The notes beneath the pieces are model-generated. The model searched no databases, was not told the origin of the DNA, and was given only the letters and a program-made list of their open reading frames with translations. A DNA stretch of 64,000 nt from Mermis nigrescens (taxonomy: Eukaryota > Nematoda > Enoplea > Mermithida > Mermithidae): contig JAVLUZ010000343.1 of the NCBI GenBank assembly GCA_036768485.1, positions 677,001 through 741,000 of the forward strand. Direction: 5' to 3'. How positions within the stretch are numbered: position 1 is the stretch's first letter; each line of letters starts with the position of its first letter. Of the stretch, positions 57,501-64,000 are shown one piece after another. The translations under genes and the position numbers were made by a program.

Positions 57501-57552
57501 CCAATTTGCCATCTTTTTCTTCTGGATGTTCTGATGCATCCTCCGCAGTCAT
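42505..57552 (-). CDS. CYB5: Cytochrome b5, membrane-anchored (CYB5 family)
   Basis: Small haem protein of the ER (or outer mitochondrial) membrane that passes electrons from cytochrome b5 reductase or P450 reductase to desaturases, P450s and others. Four exons are placed: 57552-57370 (61 codons), 55616-55488 (43), 52294-52262 (11) and 42586-42505 (26 codons plus stop). The core reads [36 protein letters not shown] and [10 protein letters not shown]. Axial haem ligands are His62 and His86. The tail [20 protein letters not shown] matches the vertebrate W-T-N-W-V-I-P anchor. The N-terminal extension (about 28 residues before the core) is longer than in typical ER forms. Exon 3 ends in phase 0 but exon 4 needs phase 2, so a short exon of length 3n+2 is missing between 42.6 and 52.2 kb. 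Confidence 0.93.
42942..43317 (+). mobile_element. Family C MITE
   Basis: Starts catacattttcttgggg and ends gctgtgcatgtatg. The core ggcgcttcacgccattatac and tctagaaagatagagcatc is well kept. It lies in the last cytochrome b5 intron. Confidence 0.82.
43453..43711 (+). mobile_element. Family A MITE
   Basis: Reads cacacgtgggcagcaag to cacgcccaggtgtg; 259 bp. Flanks gttatcac (43445-43452) and gttattac (43712-43719) agree at 7 of 8. Confidence 0.9.
44047..44265 (+). mobile_element. Family A MITE
   Basis: Reads cataggtgggcagcagc to catgccaacatgtg. Right third diverged; no target duplication. Confidence 0.78.
44428..44687 (+). mobile_element. Family A MITE
   Basis: Reads cataggtgggcggcacc to cacgcccaggtatg. 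Flanks gttctaat and gttctgat agree at 7 of 8. Confidence 0.9.
44700..45590. other. Cytochrome b5 intron, nothing recognised
   Basis: AT-rich DNA with a T/A-rich low-complexity run at 45375-45500. I looked for the missing cytochrome b5 mini-exon here and found no convincing one. Confidence 0.4.
45785..46180 (-). mobile_element. Family C MITE, inverted
   Basis: Starts catacatgtacataatggg; 'tctagaacataaaaacg', 'agcgcgaagagacggaaatt', 'caaaaacgcttaaaagggc' follow in reverse family order. Right part is mixed with another copy up to about 46400. Confidence 0.65.
46805..46938 (+). mobile_element. Short TIR MITE
   Basis: Starts cataagtgggcaactacc and ends caggcctacgtgtg; 134 bp. Flanks aatacagc and aacacaac agree at 6 of 8. 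Confidence 0.65.
46947..47343 (-). mobile_element. Family C MITE, inverted
   Basis: Starts catatatgcagtacagcatg and ends aaagaacacgtatg. Flanks aacacaac (46939-46946) and accacaac (47344-47351) agree at 7 of 8. Contains ttgcgcgaagcgccgaaaat. Confidence 0.8.
47590..47735 (+). repeat. Short MITE-like repeat
   Basis: caccaatgggcgttggagac to ttcggctgctgtctgtg, with 'ttttgccggttttacgcc'. Related to 16447-16556. Confidence 0.55.
48155..48425 (+). mobile_element. Possible LINE or SINE 3' end
   Basis: ggttctgaaggtaccgaagt occurs at about 48155 and 48316. The second copy lies in a frame ending [14 protein letters not shown] and TAA (48393-48395), followed shortly by tgaatgaatgaatgg, a tail typical of non-LTR elements. 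A run of ttggttggttggt lies between. Family not recognised. Confidence 0.4.
48579..48754 (-). mobile_element. Family B MITE
   Basis: Reads caggcacgtctctgggg to ggccagctacgtgcctg; 176 bp, both ends intact. Confidence 0.85.
49019..49192 (+). mobile_element. Family B MITE
   Basis: Reads ggcgcgtagctggccgtc to cagagatacttgccta with core 'aaaataacgtttaaaaagtc'. Confidence 0.82.
49215..49460. repeat. Family L repeat
   Basis: From atgcgtaacggggggattgg to ttcaagatctcaagcc, with 'ttttcggccatttttaggtc'. Confidence 0.5.
49790..50000. repeat. Family L repeat
   Basis: From atgtaacaaccggacgtcc, with 'aaacttgcgttttttgtcc' and 'aaaaaacggaggtcgtttac'. Confidence 0.5.
50005..50240 (+). mobile_element. Family C MITE fragment
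   Basis: 'aagcgttttagcgatttttgg', 'gcagcgcctggcaccattta' and 'aaagcatcgtcagaaatgcc' in family C order. Confidence 0.6.
50256..50421 (+). mobile_element. Family B MITE
   Basis: Reads gcacgtagctggccgtccc to agacatacgtgcctg. Confidence 0.85.
50465..51205. mobile_element. Family D MITE, diverged and long
   Basis: Starts actgtttttttgtacgagcc and ends cgtacaaaagtaaaacagtg. It has ctttgtacatgtacaaag and tttgtacattgtacaaag near the ends and gcgcgctgcgcg inside. The AT-rich middle is longer than in other copies. Confidence 0.65.
51215..51430 (+). mobile_element. Family C MITE fragment
   Basis: 'gaattgtcgattattcgaa', 'cagcgtttcgcccaatatac' and catgctgtacgtgtatg (right end). Confidence 0.65.
51549..51760 (-). 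mobile_element. Family A MITE, diverged
   Basis: Starts cacacataggcatgagg; core 'acgtcaataaatagagcttg' and 'catatcaacattatttcgac' is diverged. Ends at the next copy. Confidence 0.75.
51770..52016 (-). mobile_element. Family A MITE
   Basis: Reads cacgcgtgggctagagg to gctgcccacatatg. Flanks tcccagac and atccagac agree at 6 of 8. Confidence 0.85.
52262..52294 (-). CDS. CYB5: Cytochrome b5 mini-exon
   Basis: 33 bases, 11 codons ([11 protein letters not shown]), phase 0 both ends. Acceptor tctcatttgttccag, donor ACG-gtaagt. Follows exon 2's G-E-L-K-E directly, like the D-D-R-P-K-L-x-K-P segment of vertebrate cytochrome b5. Confidence 0.85.
52441..52605. mobile_element. Palindromic MITE (foldback), 165 bp
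   Basis: tgccacgaatgtttacg ... cgtaaacattcgtggca, with ttaacacgtcggtc / gaccgacgtgttaa at the centre. Almost the whole element folds into one hairpin. A diverged second copy is at 57897-58065. Confidence 0.88.
52620..53600. other. AT-rich intron DNA
   Basis: Cytochrome b5 intron, strongly AT-rich, no element ends and no exon seen. Confidence 0.5.
53612..54365. mobile_element. Pogo-like element relics with ggctcatttcacc repeats
   Basis: gtggctcatttcacctcgg (53613), gggtgagatgagccac (53717), gtggctcatttcaccccg (53973), ctggggtgaaatgagcc (54005) and tggctcatgtcaccccg (54347) look like terminal repeats of one or more pogo/Tigger-like elements. The part 53786-53935 encodes a DNA-binding domain. 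Confidence 0.65.
53786..53935 (-). pseudogene. Pipsqueak-type HTH fragment of a pogo-like transposase
   Basis: Minus-strand frame of 49 codons from ATG to TGA. It reads [20 protein letters not shown], then [14 protein letters not shown] and F-N-M-P-R-A-T-I. This is the N-terminal psq/CENP-B-like helix-turn-helix: Y-x-x-W-S-E-E-x-L-x-x-A-V, G-M-S-I, then F-x-V-P-x-x-T. The catalytic DDE part is absent, so it is a fragment inside a cytochrome b5 intron. Confidence 0.8.
54608..54873. mobile_element. TIR element made of ttaagcctggc repeats
   Basis: Ends gggcccggtttcaatat and atattgaaaccgggccc, inverted. The 266-bp interior is almost entirely ttaagcctgacttaagcc-type units in both orientations, so it can fold on itself many ways. 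Confidence 0.88.
54935..55145. repeat. Family L repeat
   Basis: From atgtaacggctcgaaatttt to aggggatcccccatgcccc, containing 'agccaaaaacggccaaag' and caccgactttgggtagg-like sequence. Confidence 0.6.
55488..55616 (-). CDS. CYB5: Cytochrome b5 exon 2 (haem-binding core)
   Basis: 129 bases, 43 codons, phase 0 both ends. Acceptor tattaattgtaattaag before CAT; donor GAA-gtatat. Encodes [18 protein letters not shown] and [13 protein letters not shown], with both haem-ligand histidines. The acceptor has almost no pyrimidine tract because a TAATTA repeat abuts it. Confidence 0.96.
55617..55915. repeat. TAATTA-rich low-complexity DNA
   Basis: Nearly pure A and T with many taattaatta and attataat units, immediately upstream (on the minus strand) of cytochrome b5 exon 2. 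Confidence 0.9.
56060..56265. repeat. Family L repeat
   Basis: 'cgtaacagcccagaattttg', 'tttggccaaaaatgagaaaa', gtggacaaccgactttg, in family L order. Confidence 0.6.
56270..56465. repeat. Family L repeat, tandem neighbour
   Basis: 'atataacggcccaaaatttgg', 'caaaaacggtcaaaaaacacc', ggagatccccatacccctg; same family as the preceding copy. Confidence 0.6.
56570..56705 (-). mobile_element. Family A MITE core relic
   Basis: 'ctgatgccaatggatatag' and 'gatgagaaacgccgaaatat' are the family core; both termini are gone. Confidence 0.6.
56830..57195. mobile_element. Family D MITE, left end missing
   Basis: 'gtatggtgtagtagcgatt', two gcgcgaagcgccgaaa palindromic blocks and end cacaaaaacactgg. Confidence 0.75.
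57370..57552 (-). CDS. CYB5: Cytochrome b5 exon 1 (start)
   Basis: 183 bases, 61 codons from ATG (57552-57550), donor GAA-gtaatg, phase 0. Encodes an acidic leader ([16 protein letters not shown]), then [16 protein letters not shown] and [13 protein letters not shown], the first half of the cytochrome b5 fold. No other in-frame ATG lies between it and the conserved core. Confidence 0.96.
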
Positions 57553-57639
57553 GATAATTAATATAAACTAAATGTCGTCAAGTTCACTAAACGAAAAATA
57601 AAAGAACAATTATTCCAGGACGACTCAGAATTATTTTTT

Positions 57640-57775
57640 TGAATTTATTGACAATCCTTTTCCTAAAACCGCTCATTTAATTATTCTTTGCATAATTGTA
57701 TTGGTCAGTTTTGTTGTAAACGTGTCTTGTCCGCGTAATTCAGCCAAATAAATAAATTCTATTCTATTCTAAATC
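57640..57775 (+). repeat. Possible LINE 3' tail
   Basis: agccaaataaataaattc followed by tattctattctaa, a short tandem tail typical of non-LTR retrotransposon 3' ends, just upstream of cytochrome b5 exon 1. Confidence 0.4.
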
Positions 57776-57896
57776 ACTTTTCGTATTCATTTTTCGCCAT
57801 CCAAATCAATGTACAAAATATGAGAAAAAATTTTTTTATCATCATCACGGCATATAAGTTACAGTGGTTCGTATCACACGGAACTACGAGTGCTCG

Positions 57897-58065
57897 CACG
57901 CGAATGTTTACGTTTTAATATGCTCCAAAGGATGAATTGAGACTTGTTAAGAGCTTATACGTTTGAGACGATCGGTCGTTGCAGCGGGCGAACGTGTTAA
58001 AGATATCGACCCCATCAAGCTCCAGAAGCTCGGTAAACGTAATGCATTCGATGGCGAGTAGATGC
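57897..58065. mobile_element. Palindromic MITE, second copy
   Basis: cgcgaatgtttacgtttta to gtaaacgtaatgcattcg, diverged relative of 52441-52605; 'aatatgctcc.aggatga' and cgtgttaaagatat are shared. Confidence 0.75.
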
Positions 58066-58069
58066 ATGA

Positions 58070-59030
58070 TTAGTCAGAGTGTGGAGGGATAAATCAGGTC
58101 TTGGGAGCATAAATGGGTAGCAAACAAAATTCTGTGAGGAAGGAGAGCCAAAATTTGAAAATTTTTCAAATGTCGATAAAAACGGACTTCAATTGGTGAG
58201 AGCGGTGGTCCAGAACACCAAACGTCGCGGAGTTCAAGGAACCCTGCCTGCGTCTGGATTTTTCATTCATTAATTAAGGAGTGCAAAGTAACGTCAAAAG
58301 AACTTGGAGGCATGAAGTAGCGTCTTTTTTTGGGTGGAATTTAGCTTTAGTTTTTGCTAAAAAATACGTTTTTACGCCATTGTCACCATGTTGCTTTAAT
58401 GCCCTTTTAAACGATGGGACAAACATCTTGGTGGCAAGTTCTTAGTTTGCTTGGATACCTTTCGTAAGCACCGATAGCCTAATGATGGAGGCAATCCCAC
58501 AAAATAAAGTCCGTAAATGAATAAACGGGAGTTTTTGAAGAATATGGTGTGAACCGATTTTGCGCCATTTCGGCGGGAGAACTGCCATACAATTGCGCAA
58601 AAACGATGCTTTATGTAACACTAAAAGAACGCGGAAAAAAGAAATAAGCCGAATCCAGCGCAGAAATTCACAGAGTTACGGTACTTCAAACACCATCCTT
58701 GGACATTCACCATTTTGAGCCACTTTAAGGAATTGTGGCAGTTTTTCAGAGTTTCAATTTTTATAAAAAGTACATTTTCTGCCATTTCAAACGGTCCGCA
58801 GGTTACAAAAAGTAAGTTATACTTTCCGCGCCGTAAACCAAGATTAAAAGAATTTTTTATGTAATATTTTGCACAAAGTTTTTTAGAAATTTTTTTGTAA
58901 TCCTACGATTTTTATCATTGTTTACATCCAGAGTTAAAGATTTCTCAAATACGATGTAAGCGAGCATTTTTGGATCATCTCAAAGTTCCAGCCATTTGAA
59001 AGTTTCAAACAGTGGAATGCAGAATAACTT
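58070..59030. other. Upstream or intergenic DNA, nothing recognised
   Basis: 58130-58200 echoes family A ('aaaattctgtgagg'); the rest shows no element ends and no supported exon. Confidence 0.4.
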
Positions 59031-59034
59031 ACCC

Positions 59035-59260
59035 AATTTAGGTCAGACCTAAGCATCTATATATCAACCTGAGCATCTATACTATACATTGACCTAAGCA
59101 TCTATACCTCGATCTAAGCGGGAGTGAACCCTGTGCCCTAGACAGCCCAAAACACTTTCTCAGATACTACTAAGCCTAAGCCTGACCATCATCACAGCTG
59201 TCCACTTTCGAATTTCTGCACATATCTTATCAAGTAGAATGACAGAAAAAATATGCAAAA
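59035..59260. mobile_element. Core of the 30-kb foldback element, inverted copy
   Basis: 'gacctaagcatctatacctcg', 'aaaacactttctcagata' and actaagcctaagcctgacc match 29985-30110 in reverse complement. Confidence 0.75.
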
Positions 59261-59264
59261 AATT

Positions 59265-60735
59265 GTTTTTTCAAATTTAAGAATATTTTCAAACAAAAAA
59301 TTTTTGCTCTATCAAGGTTATTTCTTCAGCAGATCAGCGACCGCGAAAATGTCAGATAAATATGTTTTTAGCCCGGTTTTACGGAACATTTTGGTAAACA
59401 GTAAAATACCGCACTTCTATTGTAGTTATATCGAATCAGGTGACTTGTTCAATCCTTTTTGCTCACATCGCCACTGAACTTTTCACTGATGCCTAGTTTT
59501 CCGAAACACCTCAAGATCCACATTTATATTCTCGCTTACGACTGCCTGCCATCTGGGTTGCATTTATGACGTATGATAAAGTACCGTAACTCTATCTTCA
59601 CGAATATTGGTCCGTTTTCCATGAAATTTCTTTTCCGCACTTTCTTTTTGTATGTCCTTCTTGCTTCAACCAATATCGTTCCTTTGTGCATACGTCTGCA
59701 AATTTTCCGTTGCACGCCATCTGGTAAGGTTGCTTCAGGCGAATAGGCTTGTTATTCGAGCGTTCCTCAAATTGCATTTCATTGCTACTACCCTATGCGT
59801 TCGATAACGCATTTTACTTACACGACCAATAAAATCAGGCGGATGCGAGAACGTTAAGGAATAGTGGCTTGCGAATATTTTAGGCACTGGGCGCTGCTTT
59901 TGGGCATTGGTGTAGCTGGTTGCACATGTCGCCATTAAGATAGCCGCGTTATAAATATGTATTCAGCAAGTAGGGCAGTTATTAACTGCGGTCGATATGC
60001 AGTTATTCTAGCACACGATGTAAAGCCTATAATGCAGTCAAATACCAGCGGCCTAGAACTGCAGGTAATACTAGCACACAACGTAAAATTATATGCGAGT
60101 TAAAAACCAGCGGCCCCTGTTGCCTGGTGTCATCTCTTGCGCACTATATGATCATATGCAGGTCAAAAACCGGCGGCCTCAGGACTGCAGGTGTATAGCT
60201 GCATACCTTCGCGTTTACAGTGCTACCATTTTAACCAGTCATGTGGACCTGCTGCACGGATGCCGACTGCAGAACACTTTTACAATTCGACCGCGCAAAA
60301 GGTGGGTGTCAACCTGCCACAGAAATGCCAGCTGAATCTGGATGATAAAAACCACTCCCGCTTAGGTCGTTATCGCTCCCACTTAGGATCGAGATAGGGG
60401 CATTAAATTGTCCGTTGACGTCATAGTGGCGATCCATCGCAGGGGCAGGTGCCGAAAAACCCCCTGGCGAAGAATCCTGGCTGCGCCTATGGTGGTTCGG
60501 TGTATAAAGTGAAAGGCTACACAGCGCGCTGGATAATGTACAGGCGTTCAGTGCCGGCGATCTTTCTCGCTCTTGTTCGGTTGAGTTTCTAAGATGATTA
60601 AGAGGAGAGAATCCGGTACATGCAGAAGGCTTGACAATCGATCCGGCGAAATCACTAAGTTATCAGTTGGTTTTAACTTTCATGCGCTGTACAGTCACTT
60701 GCCCAATGAGTGAAGCTCTTCTGCAGAAATATGGA
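59265..60735. other. Intergenic DNA, weak internal repeats
   Basis: 59990-60190 has three to four loose units of 'tcaaa.accagcggcc..actgcaggt'. No supported exon or RNA gene. Confidence 0.45.
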
Positions 60736-60804
60736 GTGAATGCTGTTACAGTGCATAATGACGACTTTTAATCTGAAAAGCTCACCAATGTTTTATTTCA
60801 TACA

Positions 60805-60857
60805 TACGTACATATATATATACATACATACATACACATACATACATACACTATACA

Positions 60858-60891
<34 letters not shown>

Positions 60892-61030
60892 CATACATAT
60901 ACATATACATACATACATATATACATACATATATACATTCATACATACATACATGCATACATACATACATACATACATATATACATACATACATACATAC
61001 GTGCATACATATATACATACAAACATATAT
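60805..61030. repeat. (ATAC)n microsatellite
   Basis: Long run of atac units with interspersed atat, followed to about 61095 by cacacacgcgc-type simple sequence. Confidence 0.97.
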
Positions 61031-61150
61031 ATGTGAGGTACACACAGACACAAACACTAACACGCACACACACGCGCGCATACGTGCATACACGCGTTTA
61101 TGATGTATATGTATATTACCAGCATGTTAGATAGAGTAATAGGTAGTATG

Positions 61151-61396
61151 AGTCCGTTTCATTTATTCGCAGTGCCGCGTTTTAAAGGTCAATTTAGGAC
61201 AAGCTGAATGCGCAACTTGCGTCCGCAAGTTGAATGATCTGCTGGAAGACGAGAATAAATTATGCCCCAAAATATTTTATCGAAAAACCCTTCCTTAGGG
61301 ATCTCTGAACGATCTACAGAGAGTAGGAAAGATAGAGTTTACTGTAGCATTGGAAAAGATTTGCTGAAAAAGCTCTCGAATAAATGGAACAGGCAG
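61151..61396. mobile_element. Family K (mariner-like) MITE
   Basis: Ends gagtccgtttcatttattcg and cgaataaatggaacaggc, inverted; related to 41338-41889 ('aaaaagctctcgaataaatg'). Confidence 0.7.
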
Positions 61397-61398
61397 TA

Positions 61399-61573
61399 TG
61401 TACGTATAGTCTGCTCCACATAAGTTTGGGTATAAATTTTATGAATTTTCCGACATTAAGCGAGCAATAAGACATGTGTATATCGGATCAATGCTAAAAT
61501 CGCAATCTGTCAGCTTTTTGTCGAACACGATACTATTACAACTTATGCCCAAAGCTTGTGCTAAACGGACTAT
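61399..61573. mobile_element. Family K palindromic MITE
   Basis: tatagtctgctccacataag to gctaaacggactata. Centre 'gatcaatgctaaaatcgcaatctgtca' pattern matches 62731-62893. TA at both ends. Confidence 0.78.
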
Positions 61574-61619
61574 AGGTTCGAAGGTACGAGTAAAAGGCCA
61601 ATTTGTCGAAATGTTCAAA

Positions 61620-61745
61620 TCAAGGTAGCGCGTTAGCGCTACCTATGATCTACTGGGTACATTTGGGTACCCCATAAATACACATGTCTGCCCCTCCGCA
61701 CAGATATAACGGAACACATCTGGGAGGTGCGGTTTTTTAACAGAT
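61620..61745. repeat. Repeat with agcgctacctat palindrome
   Basis: Second copy of the block at 35440-35640 (ggtagcgcgttagcgctacc, then cacatctgggaggtgcgg). Confidence 0.7.
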
Positions 61746-61749
61746 AGAT

Positions 61750-62725
61750 AACAAAAAAGATTATGCGCTCTTTTTTTGTTAACACTACTCGATATTCCTC
61801 GCTTCCTCGCGTTCCCGTGTGTTTTGTGAAGTCAAAGGTTCCCGTGCTAGACGCCGTCCTAGCCAGGTTGAAATGTAATTAGTCCCACTCAAAATAGCAA
61901 GTATTAGTATCATTTTGTGAGATTTTTTAAGCCATTTCCGAACATGTTTGTTATTTGTAGCTAAAGTAACTTTGTAAGAAGTTACAACTAAAAAACTGCT
62001 ACTACACACTACACCTAAGCATAGGCACGAGGTGGACATGCATAAAATAAATACAGTATATTTTAGTTGACTTAAATATCATTTTAGGACTGTAGTAGCT
62101 GATTAAGAAGTAGAAGCCCACCAATCTTGTACTAATCATTGACCAAAACTTTTTTGTAATTTAAGTTTTTACGTGATAACTATGAAAATATGCTAATTTT
62201 TTAGGATGTATGTATAATTTTATCTACTAGCTTGAACAATTCAAATGATGTAACTAGGGTTAAAATGGGGCTAGACAAAGATTTGTAGTCATACAAAACA
62301 TACAACGAAAAAATCACAAAAAAGTGATCGGCTAGGACGCCACCTTGGTTCACGGGAATGCGAGGGATATTGAGTTAGTGATGATCGTGTAATTGGCGTA
62401 ACCATATAGCAAACTTTGGTGGTTTTTTCCATTGCTTGTGAACAACTCAATATTAAAGCCTCAATCTAATAGTTTTGAATTGTAGCGGAAGGAATGCTCC
62501 AGATGAATCTTTTTTGTTTTTTCGAATTTCGCATTAGTTTAGGATGGGAGTGTTAAGAGTGTGAAAATCTAGAGGTGAAAAAACATATTTAGTTCGAGTT
62601 TCCGACTTGTTTTAGTCTGCCAACAACTGCGGTTATAAGTCCCAAAATTTTTTTCTTATAGAAATGTATTACGGCTTAAGGGCTACTTTCTTGCTTACTA
62701 GCAAACTTTATTAAACTCAATACGG
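61750..62725. other. Intergenic DNA, nothing firm
   Basis: A minus-strand frame of 84 codons (62039-61785) has two hydrophobic stretches but no recognised family. No other evidence of a gene. Confidence 0.35.
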
Positions 62726-62730
62726 AGTTA

Positions 62731-62893
62731 TAGTCCGTTTCACATAAGTTCGTACATAAATTCTAAGAATTTTCACCGACAGTAGGCCGAGGGTTACGAT
62801 AACTATCAGATCAATGCTATAATCCCAATCTGTCAACTTATTGTCGGATATAGTTTTAAAATTTATGACTGAAGTTGTGTGAAACGGACTATA
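62731..62893. mobile_element. Family K palindromic MITE
   Basis: tatagtccgtttcacataag to gtgtgaaacggactata; 163 bp, near-perfect terminal pairing, TA-flanked, Tc1/mariner-type. Confidence 0.85.
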
Positions 62894-62894
62894 G

Positions 62895-63335
62895 ATCTAG
62901 GGGTCTAAACTTTACACTCTATTGAACATTGTAAAAAACACATTTTATCTATGATTTCTCTGCCTACTTTTCCGCTTATATGTCGGGAAAAACTTGGTTT
63001 TTTTGACTTAATTATGAGTTAATTATGAGGGTGTAAAGTTCAAAATCCGAGGTGTGAAACAGGCTAGAAAAACACGTTTTTTTCAAATTTCGATTGGTAA
63101 ATATCTCAAATATTTTGCGGATCAGAAGTTTTACACATACAAACGTACTACGATTCAAAGGCTACAAACTGGCCTAAATCGAATTTCTTTACACTCAGTA
63201 AGGTTCCGATTTTTAAAGTTTGCAATGTCGTTCAAAGTTTACACTGCAAATTTACTTTTATTTTTAGAGTCTTGCGGAAGCTTAATTTTTTCTGAAATGT
63301 TCGACGAATCTGAGAATCTGAATGTTAGTTTTCTC
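62895..63335. repeat. Relatives of the 36-39-kb tandem blocks and 37-kb inverted repeat
   Basis: 63120-63195 ('acacatacaaacgtactacg', 'aggctacaaactggcc') is a diverged copy of the 72-bp arm; 63235-63330 matches 39090-39190. Confidence 0.65.
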
Positions 63336-63597
63336 CACACCTGGGCGGGGGTTTGAGGGGTATGCACCCTCTAGAAACCAAAATACCCCCCCCCCAGAAA
63401 TCAAAATGCCACCCCCAGAATTAAATTTTTGAAATCTTTTTTTGTTTTTTTCCGCAAGTTTTTGATGCCAATGGATAGCTGCTTGATGATAAACGTCGAA
63501 AAATGGTGTTTTTATCGCCATACCATCATTTTTAAGGCCATTTTTTTGACCTTCAAAAATCTTGCACCCCCCAGAATTTTCTTGCTGCCCACGTATG
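63336..63597 (-). mobile_element. Family A MITE
   Basis: Reads cacacctgggcgggggt to tgctgcccacgtatg; 262 bp. Flanks gttttctc and gtttttct fit an 8-bp duplication with one slipped T. It splits a tandem-family block. Confidence 0.88.
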
Positions 63598-63756
63598 GTT
63601 TTTCTCTACTAACTTACACTACAAATTTACTTTCCAGAGCGTTGCAAAACGTGAATTTTTTTCAAAATATATTCCGCAAGGTCAGGATTACGGATCTGAC
63701 AGAATATTTTCTTTACATACAGTACGTATGTAAAGTTAACACTGAAAATTAAATTT

Positions 63757-63997
63757 ATAGTCTATTTCAAGAAACCTCATGCATGAAAATTAATTTTTAG
63801 CGTACAAGCAAGTAGCTACAAAAGTGGTTTCTGGGCAACTTACCGCAATACAATTTCGCACACTAAAACTTAATATGCTTATCAATCGGTATGCAAAGTT
63901 TTGTGATTATTACTTCAGTTTGAACCGCTTTAGTAATCAATTTACATTCATTCGAAAATTGTGATCCATGCACAAGGTTTCGTGAAATAGACTACAG
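63757..63997. mobile_element. Family K MITE, about 240 bp
   Basis: Ends tatagtctatttcaagaaac and gtttcgtgaaatagacta, inverted. Related to 32568-32770 ('atgcacaaggtttcgtgaaatag'). Confidence 0.78.
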
Positions 63998-64000
63998 TTT

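Noticed and set aside
60740..61093. Y-M-Y-V-C and T-Y-I-H-T frames
   Set aside because: Translations of the ATAC microsatellite.
61785..62039. 84-codon minus-strand frame with two hydrophobic segments
   Set aside because: It has an ATG, but no recognised family, no splice context and repeats nearby. Not enough support for a gene.

Overview
This is nuclear DNA from an animal, most likely an invertebrate (perhaps an arthropod; I cannot name the species). The genes are split into short exons with GT-AG introns of several kb. There are no operons or ribosome binding sites, and about 90% of the window is intron or intergenic DNA packed with small, non-autonomous transposons. Long open frames are almost all accidental; the real coding sequence lies in exons of 33-205 bases that had to be found from splice sites, reading phase and protein similarity.

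Two conserved housekeeping genes are clear. (1) Plus strand, 3054-16110: the last four coding exons of an OXA1L/YidC-family mitochondrial inner-membrane insertase (216 residues visible; the 5' part lies left of the window). (2) Minus strand, 57552 down to 42505: a membrane-anchored cytochrome b5 with exons at 57552-57370, 55616-55488, 52294-52262 and 42586-42505. The phases of the last two exons do not join, so one short exon is still unplaced. Weaker exon-like candidates on the minus strand (31297-30978, 26332-26292, 24536-24487, 22112-22025) may belong to one or two further genes that I do not recognise.

The rest is a transposon landscape. At least ten families have terminal inverted repeats, and many copies have 8-bp target-site duplications (TSDs), exact or with one or two mismatches. 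That is the hAT signature. The commonest family (family A here: ends CACACGTGGGC, about 200-290 bp) has more than 20 copies in both orientations. Others are B (TAGGCACGTAGCTGG ends), C (about 400 bp, GGCGCTTCGCGCC core), D (about 450 bp, CTTTGTACATGTACAAAG palindromes), E (CAGGGGCGGAT ends), F (CAGGCCCGTAT ends), K (TA-flanked, mariner-like) and L (diffuse, no clear ends). Elements are nested in each other: two hAT-type elements at 1131-2942, G with F at 5867-6726, and A inside C. A dead CR1-like LINE (27108-29400) is split by a 1.56-kb inverted-repeat element. Several large foldback elements occur at 27.6-30.4, 37.1-37.5, 39.5-40.2, 52.4 and 57.9 kb. Two A/D copies grew internal tandem arrays: a 16-17-bp minisatellite at 25.05-25.38 kb and a (TA)n tract of about 174 bp at 10.98 kb.

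Layout: 0-16 kb OXA1L 3' half with transposon-filled introns; 16-22 kb A/B/E/F elements; 22-32 kb possible unrecognised gene(s), LINE and foldback elements; 32-42 kb K, J, tandem 480-bp repeats and inverted repeats; 42.5-57.6 kb cytochrome b5; 57.6-64 kb palindromic elements, an ATAC microsatellite and K copies. I found no convincing new biological system. The most unusual things are the nested hAT ecology and the element that carries exon-like sequence.
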